From assembly GCA_003254925.1 (NCBI GenBank), contig QANZ01049324.1, positions 54,796 through 118,795 on the forward strand: a stretch of DNA of 64,000 bases, given 5' to 3'. A model generated the notes under the pieces. It made no database searches and was not told the origin of the DNA. It saw only the letters and a program-made list of their open reading frames with translations. Source of the DNA: Chamaecrista fasciculata (Eukaryota > Streptophyta > Magnoliopsida > Fabales > Fabaceae). Shown here one piece after another: positions 36,861 through 51,508 of this stretch (the first letter of the stretch is position 1; every line of letters starts with the position of its first letter). The position numbers and the translations under genes were made by a program.

Positions 36861-37833
36861 CAAAAAACATCAATTTCTTCAAGTTTCTCTTTTCAGTCGT
36901 GAAAAAGTCACTACCATATATATTCACCCACCTTTAATTAATTAACATCCATTCATCCATATGAGACTGAAGAACACAAAATTGTGTTTCTTTCTTTCTG
37001 ATGCCAATTTGAAGAAGAAATCAAAATTTGTTTAGTTAAAGAAAATGAAGCCAATTAAAGAAAACAACATCAATCACTTTAATTAGGCGATGCAGAAGTC
37101 ATTATCCATACTTTATATAAAATGCAATATTGATTTTTATTTTTGCTCAAAAAGCTCTTCAATTTTTGGATGCAACCTACGGTACATATCTACAAGCTAC
37201 AGCTCAGGTAGCAGTTCTAAATTCCAATACATAGCAAGAAGTGCAATTGTGGCAATGGAGGAGCTTGGAATAACAAAAAAAAATTTCAAAAAAATATTTA
37301 TAACATATTAAAGGTATTATTAACGGTTGCCAACTTACATTGATTTTTCTTTTTATCAAGTGAACTTATAGAATTTAAAGTCAGATTTTTAAAAAAATTG
37401 ATCTGAATTTTTTTTTTTGGGTAAGAAATTGATCTGAATTTGATCATACTAAATAAGTGATCGAGTACAATGAAGGGCAAAAAGTTAAAGGATTTGGTTT
37501 AAAATTTTGGCGTGACCAACTAATAATAAATATTTATTTTTTATAAGGTTACATTTCTAGAACTCTTACGTTGACATATTGCCAGCTCTAAGTGCCAACC
37601 AGCATTAAATTTTCCATTTGTTCCTTCTGATTTGTGACCATACTGTACATGATGCAGCTGTTGAATTGAAAGCATTTATCATTAATTCCAGCCAACCTAT
37701 CAAACAACAAATTTTTAATACTTTTTTTATGCGAAAGGTAGGTTTTACATTGGAAGCGGATTTCAAGTTCCTATAGTTTGTTTCAAGTGATATATCCATC
37801 AAAGTAACTCAAAAAGTAAAAAAAAAAAAAAAA

Positions 37834-37852
37834 NNNNNNNNNNNNNNNNNNN
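37834..37852. other. Assembly gap (19 N) in poly-A
   Basis: Nineteen N lie between two runs of A. The true length is unknown. It is intergenic, so no gene model is affected. Confidence 0.98.
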
Positions 37853-38717
37853 AAAAAAAAAAAAAAAATGAACGTAAAACTATCATATGCCATTTTATAA
37901 TGAGAAAATGAAAATTATATACTCATAAACATAAGCAAATTATAACGGATTATTTCTCTTGTTTTGCTTCAGACTGCATATATATAAATGGCTCTGCCAC
38001 TGATCTGAGAACTAGTGAGATTGGACCAAACTTCCACTTTCAGCAAACCAGGTAAGTTGCCTTTGGTGAGTGAGTTACCACAAATCACAAAAAGGCCAAG
38101 CAAACAGCACAACACAACTAAAAAGGTGAATTCCTCCACCTCATATATACATATACTATAAATGTATAAAGCAGATATGCAAAAACCCACAAGAGGTATA
38201 TAGCTAACGAAAAGTCCATCAATTGGTGGTAAAAGCACCTTTTCCTTGTTACAATATAGAATGACTACATTATAGTTCCTTTATTATATACTACCGACTT
38301 TAAACACCACTGGTTTATATATAACACGAGAGATGGAGATACGCAAGAAAAACCAATCAGGCGAGGCAAGCAACAACGTCGATATCCAAAAGCTTTAAGA
38401 ATACAAATTTGAACTACATAGAAACATCAATCCAGGATATTCAAGAAGCTGCAAACCTATGAGCTTTTCTCCAAAACCATTTAATGCAATCAATATTGTT
38501 CCCTCAATGTAAGATTACAATTATCGCATTGGATTCCACCACCAGCACTCTCCAAATCCATCAAACATTGGAAGGATAACGTATATTTATAGAAGCTAAG
38601 GAATGAATACCAAGGAAAACCCACCTGCAAAACTCATACACACGATATACAAAATACACAACAAAGAATAAGACAACATCCCAAACTGATTTTTTCTTCT
38701 CATTCATCCTGCTAGTG

Positions 38718-41700
38718 CTAGTCATGAGTGGCATCAATTGGCGAGCCTGTCCTGGCTTGTGAGATCCGATTTGCATATATGGTGACCAACTTCAATTGTG
38801 TGCTGTTAAGCCCTTCCAAGTATGGTAAGAATGCTTTCCCAAGCATGATATAGATATCCACTAGACAGAAAACAACCGTCTGTACCATCCATCGTAAACA
38901 TATATAATGAGAATAATGGAAGACTACACACATAAATAGTTAGGAAAATGGCTCGCACAAAAACATGCTTGAAATTTCATGATAAAATAAGTAATGCCAA
39001 TCTCCTCCCATGCTCTTAGAAAATAATATTATTAGAGTAGTGACATTTATCGTCCATCCTGTGTATAATATTAGCTAGTCACCTTGAAAAAGCCTGAAAC
39101 TCATTTCACTTAAAAAAAATATATATATATATATAAAAGCTAGTTTTCCAAGACCAGCTTAAATCACTGAAGCAAGCTTTAAGGATCACTCTGCCTAGTT
39201 CGTACATGAATTAGTTATAACTGCAAACAGTTCATGATGCTCTTTGATTGATAGGAAAATTTCTTCCACCCAATAATATAAAGGTAGAGAGGACCAGAAA
39301 TTAATGTTGCAGACAGGGAATCCAAATACCTTACGAACATCTGCACTCTGGTTTCCAAAAGCTTCAAAAAGTGCAGGCAGAAAAGAGGGTAACTGAGCCA
39401 TCAATTCTTCCTGAGAGAGCCGGCCAACAAGCTGAAGAAAATGAGACAAGTGTCATCAATGTAAATTTATTTTGCGCAAAACTGATTGCTTCTTTTCTAA
39501 ATGCAGAGTGTTTGGTAGAAGAATACATATATATTAAAAGAGATAAACTGGATCAAAACTGGGCCACCTGATGCAGACAAGAGTTTGTTCAAGACAAATT
39601 ACCTTTGTCAAGCAATTTATGCAAGTAACAAGAGTTTTCTCATCCTCAGTAACCAGTAAAGGGACAATCACCTGAAATGTTCCGAACTATGGGTGTCAGC
39701 TTAAAGTTCACATAGAAAATTCCTCCCTTCTCTCTCCTTTATAAATATTTCATAAATAGAAGGAATCCACAAAGTAGAGAAATGCAGAAATACATACACT
39801 TAAACATCTGAATGGATCATACTGAGACAAAACAATAGTCAGGCAGTGCTCTGCTTCATTTGAGACCTGCATACAGGATGAAAGAGTCGAATAGTTGAGA
39901 TCATGAAGGCATGAACAAAGAACAGCAGCAGTGAAAAAAAAGTCAATGAAGTTGGTTACCTTAGAAACATTATCCTTCGTAACATGGAGCAGCTTCTCAA
40001 TTACAATCTCAACTGATTCTTCCATGGCATCTTTCTGAAACCAATAACAGGAAAGACAAACAAAATTCAATAAATACACAATATCATGCAGTCCCAAAAA
40101 TGCAAAAGAGAGCAGCGTATAGTTTCAAGTACTAATAAGCAAGTTTCTAACACAACAGGAACAAAGAACAGCACCAAAGAAACAAATACCTGGTTTTTAA
40201 GCATTTCAACTATTAGTAAAAGAGCAAGCTCTCTAACTGGGGTGTCTGAATCATCCAACACCTCAAGCACAACTGTCAAGATCTGATTAAAGTACTGCAA
40301 GGATACCATGAAACTATCATTTCATAAGGTGAGCAAAACCAGACTTATTGTTTAGTGTTTGTTTAACTTAACATAATAGAACTTATTTTCTATTTAAAAA
40401 ATAATTTTAAATAATTGAAAAAATCATATAACTTTTTTAACTGACAACATATATTTATTTGCTGAACTCACAGTTAATTGTATTCAAACAATCAGTCAAA
40501 GTTCACCAATATGGAAGGAAATGATCTTCCATTGTGAAACAGTTTGTACTTCATCATTACCAAAGACAAAACTCCCGAGAGGAGGGAGATAATCCATATA
40601 GTCAATCCTACCTTAGTCCAAACAGAATGATCATTTGCTATAGACACTTCAACTAACTGTTGAAGTGCAGTCCGCTTGTTTGAGATAGGGCTTCCATCAC
40701 CCCCACTGCATATCTTCACAAAGCAAAAACTGTATCTTATCAGTAAAGATAATCTTAAGAATAAATCATCAGTTATAGGCCCATAGGTGGTAGGCCACAA
40801 ATAGCTTTGTCTCCGACATGTGTGTGGTGTGTTATGTAAGTTCAAAATCTAGCAGCCCTTTGTTTTCATATTGTTGCTTAGCTTGGCAGTGTTGGAAGAA
40901 GAACTTTTATGCTTCTAGGGAGTCCCACTACATTAGTGATTAGATGACTTTCTTACAATTCTTTTCAAGGTCTTGCAAAAGGAAAATATAAAAAGGTTGT
41001 ACACAAAGCACTTTTAGCTGGTGTTCAGTGTCTTCAGCTGAAGTGTAATGCTATTTCAGCCATTAGATCTCCCCATGGAACAGCCCAATAGACTAACATT
41101 TTTAGGCTCCAAACAGTTAAAGCTAATGATATTTATTTGCAAGGTTACTTTTACATTCTGCAAGGGTATTGGTCTACTGGACCATTCTTTTGCGCTGGTT
41201 GATTGTTTTTCCCTATTTATATTCTTACTCTCTGATATTTGCTATTTTGGACGATATTTCATCATCTCTCCTGGTATGCATTCTCTGTAATAGAGTTTTA
41301 TTTTAATGTAGAAATAATCACGAAGCCAACCTCATCTTCTATTAGATGCAAAACTTACCAGATGAAGAATTTGAGGAATGCCAGGCTCTGTATCTTTCAA
41401 GGAGTTAATCTTCACAGCTTCAGTTAAGTGATGATTAGGGTCCAATTCAGAAGAATTCTCTTTTTCATGTCCAAAGCCTTCAGGAACATGTAGATGTTCT
41501 AAGGAAATCAGGCCATTACCATCCAGATGAAGATCTGGCAGACCCTCAAAGTTCATACTACTATCTGACGGTCCAAGTAGGCTATTATGAGAGCCAAAAT
41601 CTTGGCCCACAGGACTGACTGCATGAGTAAGATCCTTAGTTTTTGAACCAAGAATACCACTAATGGAATCCATGTCATGATTTTGATATGAATGTTCCAA

Positions 41701-44700
41701 ATTTTCACCAGAAGCAGCTTGGGAAAGACTGACTTTAAGTAGGGTTGAATCTTGGGAACTCCACTTCCTACCACCATCACTGTCGAGAGAGCCAGCAGAA
41801 TACCTTCCAAGGTAATTGGCTTTTCTAGACAAGCCAACATACCCGTCCTCCGAGGATGTCCCAACAACATCAAATGGATCATAAGAAGACTTTGAACGTT
41901 GTCTCTCCTTCTTGATCTGCAGATAGTTCATTAGGTCAACTTCAATGCGAGGAGTGAACTGTTTAAGGGCTCGTCTCAATGAATTTTGTTCTTCAACTGA
42001 CAAACTAAGAATAAAATTCAGAAGTGCAGTTGAATCAAAGTGAGAGTACACTGATATAATGCATGTAATGGCTGCTTCTTTAAGCTTTGTATTTTTTTCA
42101 TGAACCAATGGAGTTAACTTGGCAAGCCATGATTTCAGAATGCCAATATTAGCAGCACCTTCTGGATTCATTGAATGCTTGTTAAAGGAACTGATTGCAA
42201 ACTCAATCACAGCTAACTTCGCCTTTGGAGATCTTTGTTCATCAAGTGAGCGCAGTAATGCAGGTAAGAGTGATTCTATACTGTAAGTTCTGCTAACAAC
42301 TTCCAAAGTTGTTGAGCATGGTTGCCTAACAAGCTCTTTTGGGTCAATTAACCGAGAAAACACATGGGGTAATATTCGTTCCATATAACTCTCAAAGGGC
42401 TTTCGGCATGCTGGAACAATATCTGCAAGTGTTGAAAGAGCAGCCTGTGCAACTTTATGGTGGGGGTCATCCAAGTGCTGGAAAAACAACTTCATTACCT
42501 TCTCAAAATTCTGAACCACTTCCTGAATTCCCTTTGAGCCTTGCTGTAACAAGGTGTGAAGATAATTAAAAGCAGCAACCCTAGCAGACCAGTCAGAACC
42601 TGAACTAAGTCCTTCACTCAAAGCCTCATGAAGAGATGCCGGTCCATCTGCATAACTTGACATATCTCCAAGAGAAAGCTGGCTATCATCAAAGCTTCTC
42701 CTCCTGCCAGCAGACATACGTCCAGCTACATTCTTTCTTAATAGTGGCCTCTGGAAATTAGGCACATAACTATTATGTTCCCTAAAGTTACCATCTCTAT
42801 GAGGAGTATCCAAATACTGCCTATCCATGTGGGTGTTCATAAAACGCCTAGCCTCCCTAAGTTCACTATTGTCATCAAAGGAATTTCTTTCTTGTCGTCT
42901 TTCAGAAGCCTTTTTACTTGTGTATGATGAAAGCGTCGATAAAGACCCAGTACCAACATTACTATGATATGATAACTTGCCAGAATTCTTGGAAGCTTGA
43001 ATTTGTGAAATTATGTCAGACAAACCCAAACCACCATTTCGGTTACTACCTTTGTTGACACCAGCAGCAATAGATTCTGTTGTTAACGAGTTTGTTGGAT
43101 GATTTGATGCTGGAACAGCAGCAGGGAATGGTGGATCACGAGATGATGGAGGGTCAACTCCTGCACTAGGAGCAATAAGAGAAAAATTTAGCCGCTCACA
43201 TATAGTTTTAAAATATATACTAACAGGATCAACCATTGTCAAATCCAAAATCTGGGTAGAAAGAAAAATACTTGAGAGGCAAACTTATTTGGTACCTAGA
43301 TCCAAACTTGATGACCGGAGAGCAGAATTTTGCTTATCGGACAAATTCAAACCTCTAAGCATACTTTCAATAGCGGTGACCTTTTGTTTGCTTGCATGCA
43401 ACACACTTTCCAAACTACGTTCTGAACCTTTACCAAGTGATTTTGTTTGTGAAAGAAGTACACCAGACGAGACAGATGTCCCTGATGATAAACTTGAGCT
43501 TCTGTCCATTGCAACAATAGCAGATGTTCCATATCCAGGTAGATTAGAATGAGCAGAGGCATGATTGCTGGATGACAATAATGCACCTCTGTCACGAATA
43601 GAAGGTGAAGCATGTCGCCTATGTATTCCTCCATCCTCTTCATTTATTAGCTGCATATTACAATCACTTTAACAAATGACTTAAGCAACAAACTAAAGGA
43701 AGAATAACACCTCAGCAGGATATACCCTCTGGATAACTGGGTCAAAAGACGAAAATAGGCGCCGGGATCGCTCTGGCCAAGTTTTTGCAAACATTCGATA
43801 ACACATCCTTGCAGTAGACCGTACCTATCAGAGTCTCATATTGTAATTATTTTCACACCAAATATGAAAATGACGTCAATGAATATGCATTGCTATAAAA
43901 CATGTAATTTAAATGAATGGAATAAATGAAATGGACAAACTTTAATAAAAGTTATTTATCATATTTTACATGTTAAGAGACCCCCTCAAATATGTTATCA
44001 ACCAATAATGTCCAATGAAACAGAGGATCAAACAATCATGTCTATCCATTCAACCAATAACAGCAAGAAGAAGAATAACAAATGATGTACAACAATTTTC
44101 ACAATTTTTAAGCAAACTTGATAACCTTCCTTCCTTTCATATAATGGCTAGCTCATAGTAGGTTTAGCTGAGAGAAATTGAAAAACTTTAAGATCACAAA
44201 GAAAAACTACCAAGTACAGGCTGAAGTCCTGGCATGAGATTTTCAAGTAGATTCTTAATAGCACAGAAAGAACACAAGAACCAAATAATATATAAAAAAA
44301 AAAAGTCAAAGATGAGAACCATGAGAAACCATTCATATTTTATCAAACATCAAATAATCTAAACTACAAAAGCTACCTCACTCATTGCGTCTGAAACACA
44401 ACACCTTATCAGATCCTCATATAAATCAGCTGATCTCTGTATTTCTGGTGCATCAGGCCATTGTTCTAATATCAATAGTGCGTATTCACAACACCTACAA
44501 TAAACGAAAAAATGCCAATTGAATAACTAATCTCCCATATTTTTATCTCTCTCTGAATTTCATACCTAGCACGAAGTATTGTGCTGCGATCATTTTTTGC
44601 ACAATCAGCTATACGGGGAAGCACACGGGCAACTCTACAATTACCCAACATCTGGAAAGTAGAAGAACAAGTTCAAAACAGCATAAAGCAAGGCAGAAAG

Positions 44701-47700
44701 ATGCAGCAGAAAATAAGATAAGCAGACTACTTTACCGTTTTTATGCAGTTATCTGCAGACTCTGCAATTACAAGTACAGTGATCACAACCAGCTTGAAAA
44801 GGACCTGATTATCATATCATGAATTAATTAATGATTAACAGTGTTTCTCATAACACCAAAGGTCCACAATCATGATAATAAAAGAAAAAAAAAAGTTGAA
44901 CTTACCGGTATGAGCATTTCAGCACAAGGTTCAAAATCACCTAAGAGTTCCTTTGACAAAAAGCACAATAGGTGGCAAGCCTATAGCAATTCAAATCAAA
45001 TAAAAAAAGGAATGGATGATTAATAATTTAATAAGGTTTTGACATATAGAGAGTGTCTGTGCATGGACTTAATTGCTTCAATTTCTTTTTTTTTTTTTTG
45101 CAAAGATTATTCAAGTCCAAATTCAATAGTAGTTTACATTGGGGATGAAAACAGATGTTGAATAAAATTATATCTCATATGAGAATATAATTCATGAAGT
45201 TCTACTAAAAGAAAAAGAAGAGAACATATTATCACTCACTGAAAAGCTTGAAATATACAATAAAGGTAACTTCATTAACAATTACCATTCTGACAATATG
45301 TAGAATCATGGATCCCTATTTCCTAGTTTATGAGATCCGTATGAGTTAATCATCCGGAGATTGCAGGTTGATAACAGCTAAATTTCAAATCAGGTTAAAA
45401 AACATTCTTTTGAACAATATTAACGGCTACTACATCTTTCTTGACAAGTCTGTCATATATTTTAGAGGAATGATATTGTTCATCAAAATAGATGTCTGTT
45501 TCACAGTAAAATATATAAATAGTAACAGAAGTTCACATTGATAAGGTACAAAAATCCAGATAACAAGGAATATAAAAATTCACTGGTTGCCTAAGTTTTC
45601 AAACATTAAATGAGTAAATTATTTTGCTTTCCAAGCATTTCTTTTATTAATATAGAAAAGAAAAAAACATTAAAACACCTGCTTCACAATGCTAGACCTT
45701 CGATCTGATAATTGTGTGCTTAAAGGTCCAACAAGTTGTTTCAGGAGTCCCCGAAAACATGGGTAGTCAGCAGCACCTGATAAGGATAGTATTCAAAAGA
45801 TATCCATTATTCATGCAACCGAGTCACTGACCAAAAGGTATACTTTGTACTATACTTTAACATATCAATGGAATTTATAAAAATATAAAAAAGTATATCC
45901 AATTTTCCACAAACAAAGGTCAAAGAACATGGTGAAAGTAAAAAGAAAAGCAAATTAGAGAGTTCATATTAATGATAAGATTATAAACATGTGGGTTCTG
46001 ACTAATGATGCTTGAAAAGTACAATTATAATTTCAGACCATAAAAAAAGACCCCCTCATTTTTGAAAGTTTGATCCCATAAACAGTACCTCTACATGCTA
46101 GTCATTTCCTCTTCATTGTCACTCAAAGACCTATTCATTTTGATCATTTCCACAATTCTTTCATGACAGGTCAGTTGAAAAAGACTAAAGTGTTGAATCA
46201 GCATTCAGCAGCCTACAATGTAAATATAATACAAACTAATGCGTTTTGGTGCTTGCACATAGAGATCATCATAGGCATTATTCAGTGAATCTCATCACAT
46301 CACATATGTTGTACAATAGCAAATTTTCCAGCCCATTTAGGCTAGAAAGACCCATTTAACATCCAAATCAAGTTCCTTCTACCAACCCAGTACAGAACAG
46401 ATAGAAGGAATATGTTCACTAAACTGCATCATGCACATATGATACTACTCCTATATAAATTACTGAGAAGGAAATGGCGAACACCAACCTCCGAAAACAA
46501 GACCTTCAACTCTCTGCATAGCAGCAATTCGAATTGACCAGTCCTTTTCTGGTACAAGGGTAGATGCAATCTTATCAAACTCCCTGATTAACTCCTTCTC
46601 TGAGTATACCTTGATAGAATCTATGGGCTTCTCTGTGACATCACCATCTCCTGCTCATAATTGAATATAAAACAAAAAATGATATTTTTAATAATACATT
46701 TATCAAGACATCCTAAATTTTGCTGGGAAGAAAGATAAGAGTAGCATAGTAATCATTGTTATCAAACTATACATAATACGTTAACTGTATAAAAATTGAA
46801 CAGTTTACAACATAGGACTTGGGATGTGTTTATCTCTTTTAATCATATAATTTTTTCTCCCCAGCTTAATTTTTTATTTACCATCATTGGTCAGATACAA
46901 TGATCATATGTTGGGTTCAAGTAGAATCCCAATGACCGTGCAGGACAAAAATGTGAAATTATTCCAAGACGTTAAGCACTACCAAAAAATTCCAAAAAAG
47001 AGGAACAAAACTCAGTGGTGGTTTAATGATACGAAAGAAAATTAAACTTTTCAAAAATCGAATGAAATTTGACACACCAATACAAGACATGTCCATTAGG
47101 CCAAAAAACAAAATTTCACCTTAGCTATATTTTTTTTTTAAGAAAAAGGTCAATGCAAATCAAGTGAGAGAAAGAGAGATGGAAAATGCATGGATTAAGA
47201 AAAACATACCCAAAATTTTGCATTAATACTATATGAGAATAAAAATTAGAAACATTACTATCCAAGAATTGTAGACAATCTAACCTCCAAAGATAGAGTT
47301 CTCCCTTGTTGAACTTTTAGCTTTTGGACTACTTTTCTTGGAATTATAGCTCACAGGCTTAATTTCTCCAGTAACAAAACCACCAGCCATACCATCTGAA
47401 GAACGAACTTTTGGTTGAATGCCCTCTAGCCTAGCATTAATATCTTTCACCTGAGAATCCCCCCCCCCAACAAAAAAAAAATGGTCAAGAGTTTTTGCAA
47501 GATAATTTAAAAGGCCTCAAAACTTCCAAATCATGTAGCTGCAATGTTCCTGCTTTGGTGTTTGAGTTAAATAACAACCATATCAGGCATCCCATTCTTT
47601 GTTTGATACTTACCATAGATGAAGGAAGGTTATGGCGATGGAGTTCATCACGAAATTGAGGACCAGCATGTGCATACATCTCCTGTCAAAAAATTATGTT

Positions 47701-50128
47701 AAAAACTGCACAAACATTCTTCAATTTCATGCCAATTGAAAAATCAAAATCAAGTCAGCATTGAGTTTTGACACTCATGGTCCACAATCCACATTTAACA
47801 TGACCCTAACATCAAAACCCACCCTCTTTATAAGACCCAGTGTCATTATCCCATTCTTCAAATTTCAGAAGCAATAAGTACTAATGAAGCTATTACTGAC
47901 ATTAGCACAAATGCACGTATATAAATAGAGTTGCTTTATAGTTTTAAGCTTAAAAAATGCACAATCTTAGCATTATTTCATTTTCTCCTTTTTTCTCATA
48001 AAACTTCAAATAAACTATTAATATGGTGAACCTGCCCCACTCTCTTTTTCTTGTGTAACTAACATTAACTTGATAACATGTTGTAGAGCTTTAACCAGTG
48101 AGGAAAAAACAAACAAGTGTAAAAAGTATATAAAGAATACACGATAGGAATGCTAACCTCAATGCATAAAATAGCTGCTTCTCTAACACCGGGATTTGGA
48201 TCATTCAGCAACTGCAGAATCTGACAATTGATCAAAATGAAAAAGAGTTGGTATCACATCTTTAAACAACAAACAAAATGTGTTGCCCGTTCCTAAAAGT
48301 CAATAAACATACTGAAGGAAGAATAACACGTTGAAGGGTAAGCTCAGTTGATGCAAATAGACCAATTGCAGATGTGACAGTTCGAGCAAACTCCTCTCTA
48401 ACCCTCCAGCTTTTGTGCATCCAAGCAAAGGATCCTGCTCTTTCAACAATTATTGTAGGAGAAGAAACCTAAAGGAAAAAATACATATATCTCAAAGTGA
48501 AGAATATCCAAAGGTACCCAGAAAAAACCAATTTCAAAATTTCAGGCTACCTAAATTAGGTGATAAATCATAACCAGCCAACATTTAGATTCTGCATCAG
48601 GTGAGGCATAAGCTTAACAGCGATAACCTATTCTAATAGCTTCCAGCTCAACTTGCTATACGCCTGTTTTCATCCATTGATCATCTTTAAAAAAATGACT
48701 ACCCTAAAAGTCTAAAACAGTCTATAGGTAAATTATTATTAAATAAATACAGTGCATAACCAGAAATTTCAGTAGATATAAAAAATTGAATAATCTTTAT
48801 CACAGTAAGGTGAATTTTCTGGTCAGACGTCAAAAAGGCTAGACCATGTGGAGTTGCGGACCAATAAATATTATTTTATGTAGACTAAAGTTAAGAAAAG
48901 GAACAAAAAGAACCAGGTCACTGAAAATCACTAACAATGGTAACTACCCAAAAGCTAATATGCAGCTAAGACGACAAGCAGTGTGATTGAATACTCCAAA
49001 TTTCATATTTAGAGATATTAAGACAATCAAAACATACAGATTACAGAGAATGGACGATTAATGTATAATTGCCAGGATGTTGGCAGCACTGAGCTAATAA
49101 GTTACCTCTTCATAGAGTAGTTTTTATGCTTGCGCACAAGATTCCAACACATAACTATATTTAACAACTTCTTACTCTCATCTCTTGTTACTTAATATTT
49201 CAAACAATTTTAAATATAGGAGAGCATTCACTTTTTATTTTTCTTTACTCAGATTTTCTACTGTGCAACAACTAATAACACACTCTTTTATCCTTGACAA
49301 AATCCTTAAAACTTAGAAAATAGTTTGCATTTTGCCACTACGATAACCCCAGTATCACTATTGTGAGATTGAAACATATATTATTCAGATAGAACTAACT
49401 AAATAGAGCGTATAGGAGCAAAAACAATACCACTTAGGATGTGTTTGGTATACAAGTATCCTTTATTCCCAGTATCGTCTATACATAAGATACTAAGATA
49501 TAAGACTCGTATTTAGTAAAACCTTGCACTTGGCGATGAATTATATGCTTATTAGCATCTTGGATGCCTGTGTTGCAATCCTGTACCAATGTACTAAGCA
49601 CTAGATCCAACACAGATATAGGAGATGCAAAAGAGTCAGTATGGTAGGATAAAGATGATGATGTACCCAACAGCAACTTAATTGTCTTACTTATCCGGCT
49701 AAATTTCCAATTCAACTGAAATTCTATAAAGATGCAATGATAGAGGATAATAAGAGAAGTGGATGAAGGCAGTTGAAAAATGAGTAGTACAGTACCTCCA
49801 TAAGAGTGAGCAAGAGTCTTCTAGCGGCGTCACGAACAGGCTGTTTAGCATCGCCTAAGCGGTGGACGACGGCGGGAAGAAGCGCATTGAAATGAAGTTT
49901 GAAATGGTCTCCGGCGAGGACAGCGGCAGAGGCCAAAGCTTGAAGGGCACCCTGAGAGACCCTGAAATTGTTATCTTTCAAGAGATCCAAGCAACAATCG
50001 AGGAGGGAAGTAACCTCAGATGAAGTGAGGCTCTTTCTGGAAGCTTCCAATAACTGATAAAGGCGCTCCACGCCAGCCATCCTCTCCTTCGTGTCCTTGG
50101 CGCGTGCAAGCTCCAGAGCTTCCTCCAT
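38718..50128 (-). CDS. CLASP: CLASP microtubule-associated protein
   Basis: Twenty-one coding exons encode 1444 aa (Arabidopsis CLASP is about the same size). In coding order they start at 50128, 48468, 48220, 47682, 47450, 46650, 45776, 44980, 44804, 44651, 44494, 43824, 43650, 43160, 40713, 40294, 40034, 39866, 39671, 39431 and 38879, and end at 49796, 48313, 48158, 47614, 47285, 46489, 45679, 44906, 44736, 44566, 44377, 43726, 43296, 41359, 40612, 40190, 39960, 39798, 39603, 39330 and 38718. All phases agree. The protein has an N-terminal TOG array (residues 1 to about 500), a Ser-rich basic linker (about 500-800), a second helical-repeat block inside the 1802-base exon and a C-terminal CLASP domain (about 1220-1444). 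CLASP stabilises cortical microtubules. The leader is GA-rich on the plus strand. Confidence 0.95.
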
Positions 50129-51108
50129 TGAGGGTTTGGATCTGGTGCGGCCAAGTTCAGATCTGGATGAATTGAGGAGTTACTGGATTGGCAATGGAAT
50201 TAGCGCATAGGAGAAAATGCAAAAGAGAATGTAAGGAGTTGATAGTACAGGGCTAAATTTAGAAAAAAGAGTAGGAGGAGAGAGAGTGAGTGTGTGTATG
50301 AGTATGAGTTGCGAGAAGGAAATGTAGAGAGAGAAATAGAATGGAGGAGACGAATGTTGAAGAGTAGTGGTAAATTTAGCGGAGCCGTCAAATTCAACAA
50401 GAGAGAGAAAGAGAGAGAAGGATAAATTGACGGGGAAGAGAAAACCATGGTGATGTGTGTTCAAAAATTAACCATCATCTTTGTCGAATTTACAGGGTAT
50501 ACCATTGTATGATGCCAATTTTGGATGATATTTGCATAAAAACAACCGTACTGGAATAATAAGAAAAAAAATTATTAAAAATCAATTGAATATATATATT
50601 TAACTATTTAATATGATTTAATATCTATTAAAAAAAATATATAAAATATTTATATCTTCTTAATTATATTTTTAAATATTTTATTTTAATTAATAGATAT
50701 TGAATATATTCAACTTTTATAAGATATCTTATTTTATATTTATTATTTTTAGATATTTTAAATATTTTGAATAGTTATCGGAATATTAAATAAACTAGTG
50801 ACACTACATTATACAGATAGGATATAGATATTATATTAGATAAGATGATTGAATATAAATGTAGATAATGATAATAATAAAGTAATTAAATACATTATCT
50901 GTTATAATCTCTTACGCTTAACCTTGATATTTGAATATTGATCTTGCTTTCTTTCAAAATAATTGAAAAAATTTAGGGTTTGTTTGGTTGTTCTGTTTCT
51001 TGTTTTTATTTTCACTGAAAACAGAAAATATGACTTAAAACGTGTTTTGTACAGTTTTTTAGAAAATGTTTTCTGGAAATATTTCTTGAAACAGGCTAAA
51101 AACAAAAA

Positions 51109-51508
51109 GGGTAAATTACACTTTGGTACCCTGTGGTTTGACCCTATTTCACTTTGGTACCCTGTGGTATTCTCCATTAACACTTTGGTACCCTTTGGAG
51201 CTATTTTGTAATTTTAACCATAATAAATTTTACAAAATTTACATTTTGACCCCAAAAAAATTTTAAATTTTTCATTTTAGTCCCTATACAATACGTATCC
51301 AAGGACCTATTTGTAATTTTTTGAAAATTTTTTGGGGTCAATATGTAATTTTTGCAAAATTTGTTATGGTTAAAATTACAAAATAGCTCCAAAGGGTACC
51401 AAAGTGTTAATGGAGAATACCACAGGGTACCAAAGTGTCAAGTTTCAAACCACAGGGTACCAAAGTGAAATAGGGTCAAACCACAGGGTACCAAAGTGTA
51501 ATTTACCC
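51109..51508. mobile_element. Inverted-repeat MITE with 9-bp duplication, full copy
   Basis: The 400-bp element starts GGGTAAATTACACTTTGG and ends with its reverse complement. Almost the whole element folds back on itself, with repeated CTTTGGTACCCTGTGG modules in each arm. It is flanked by AAACAAAAA on both sides (51100-51108 and 51509-51517), a 9-bp target duplication of Mutator-like type, although the duplicated sequence is low-complexity. No coding capacity. Confidence 0.85.

Larger units (their letters stand above)
35968..38717. other. Intergenic with TA repeat, duplication and gap
   Basis: No gene is supported. It contains a TA microsatellite (36151-36180), a diverged tandem duplication (about 36438-36860), a run of N (37834-37852) and, near its right end, the 3' flank of CLASP. 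A plus-strand frame near 37149-37225 reads KALQFLDATYGTYLQA, but it is short and unrecognised. Confidence 0.6.

Noticed and set aside
37090-37311. Possible gene remnant reading KALQFLDATYGTYLQA
   Set aside because: The frame is short, interrupted by a stop and unrecognised; there is no splice-site support.
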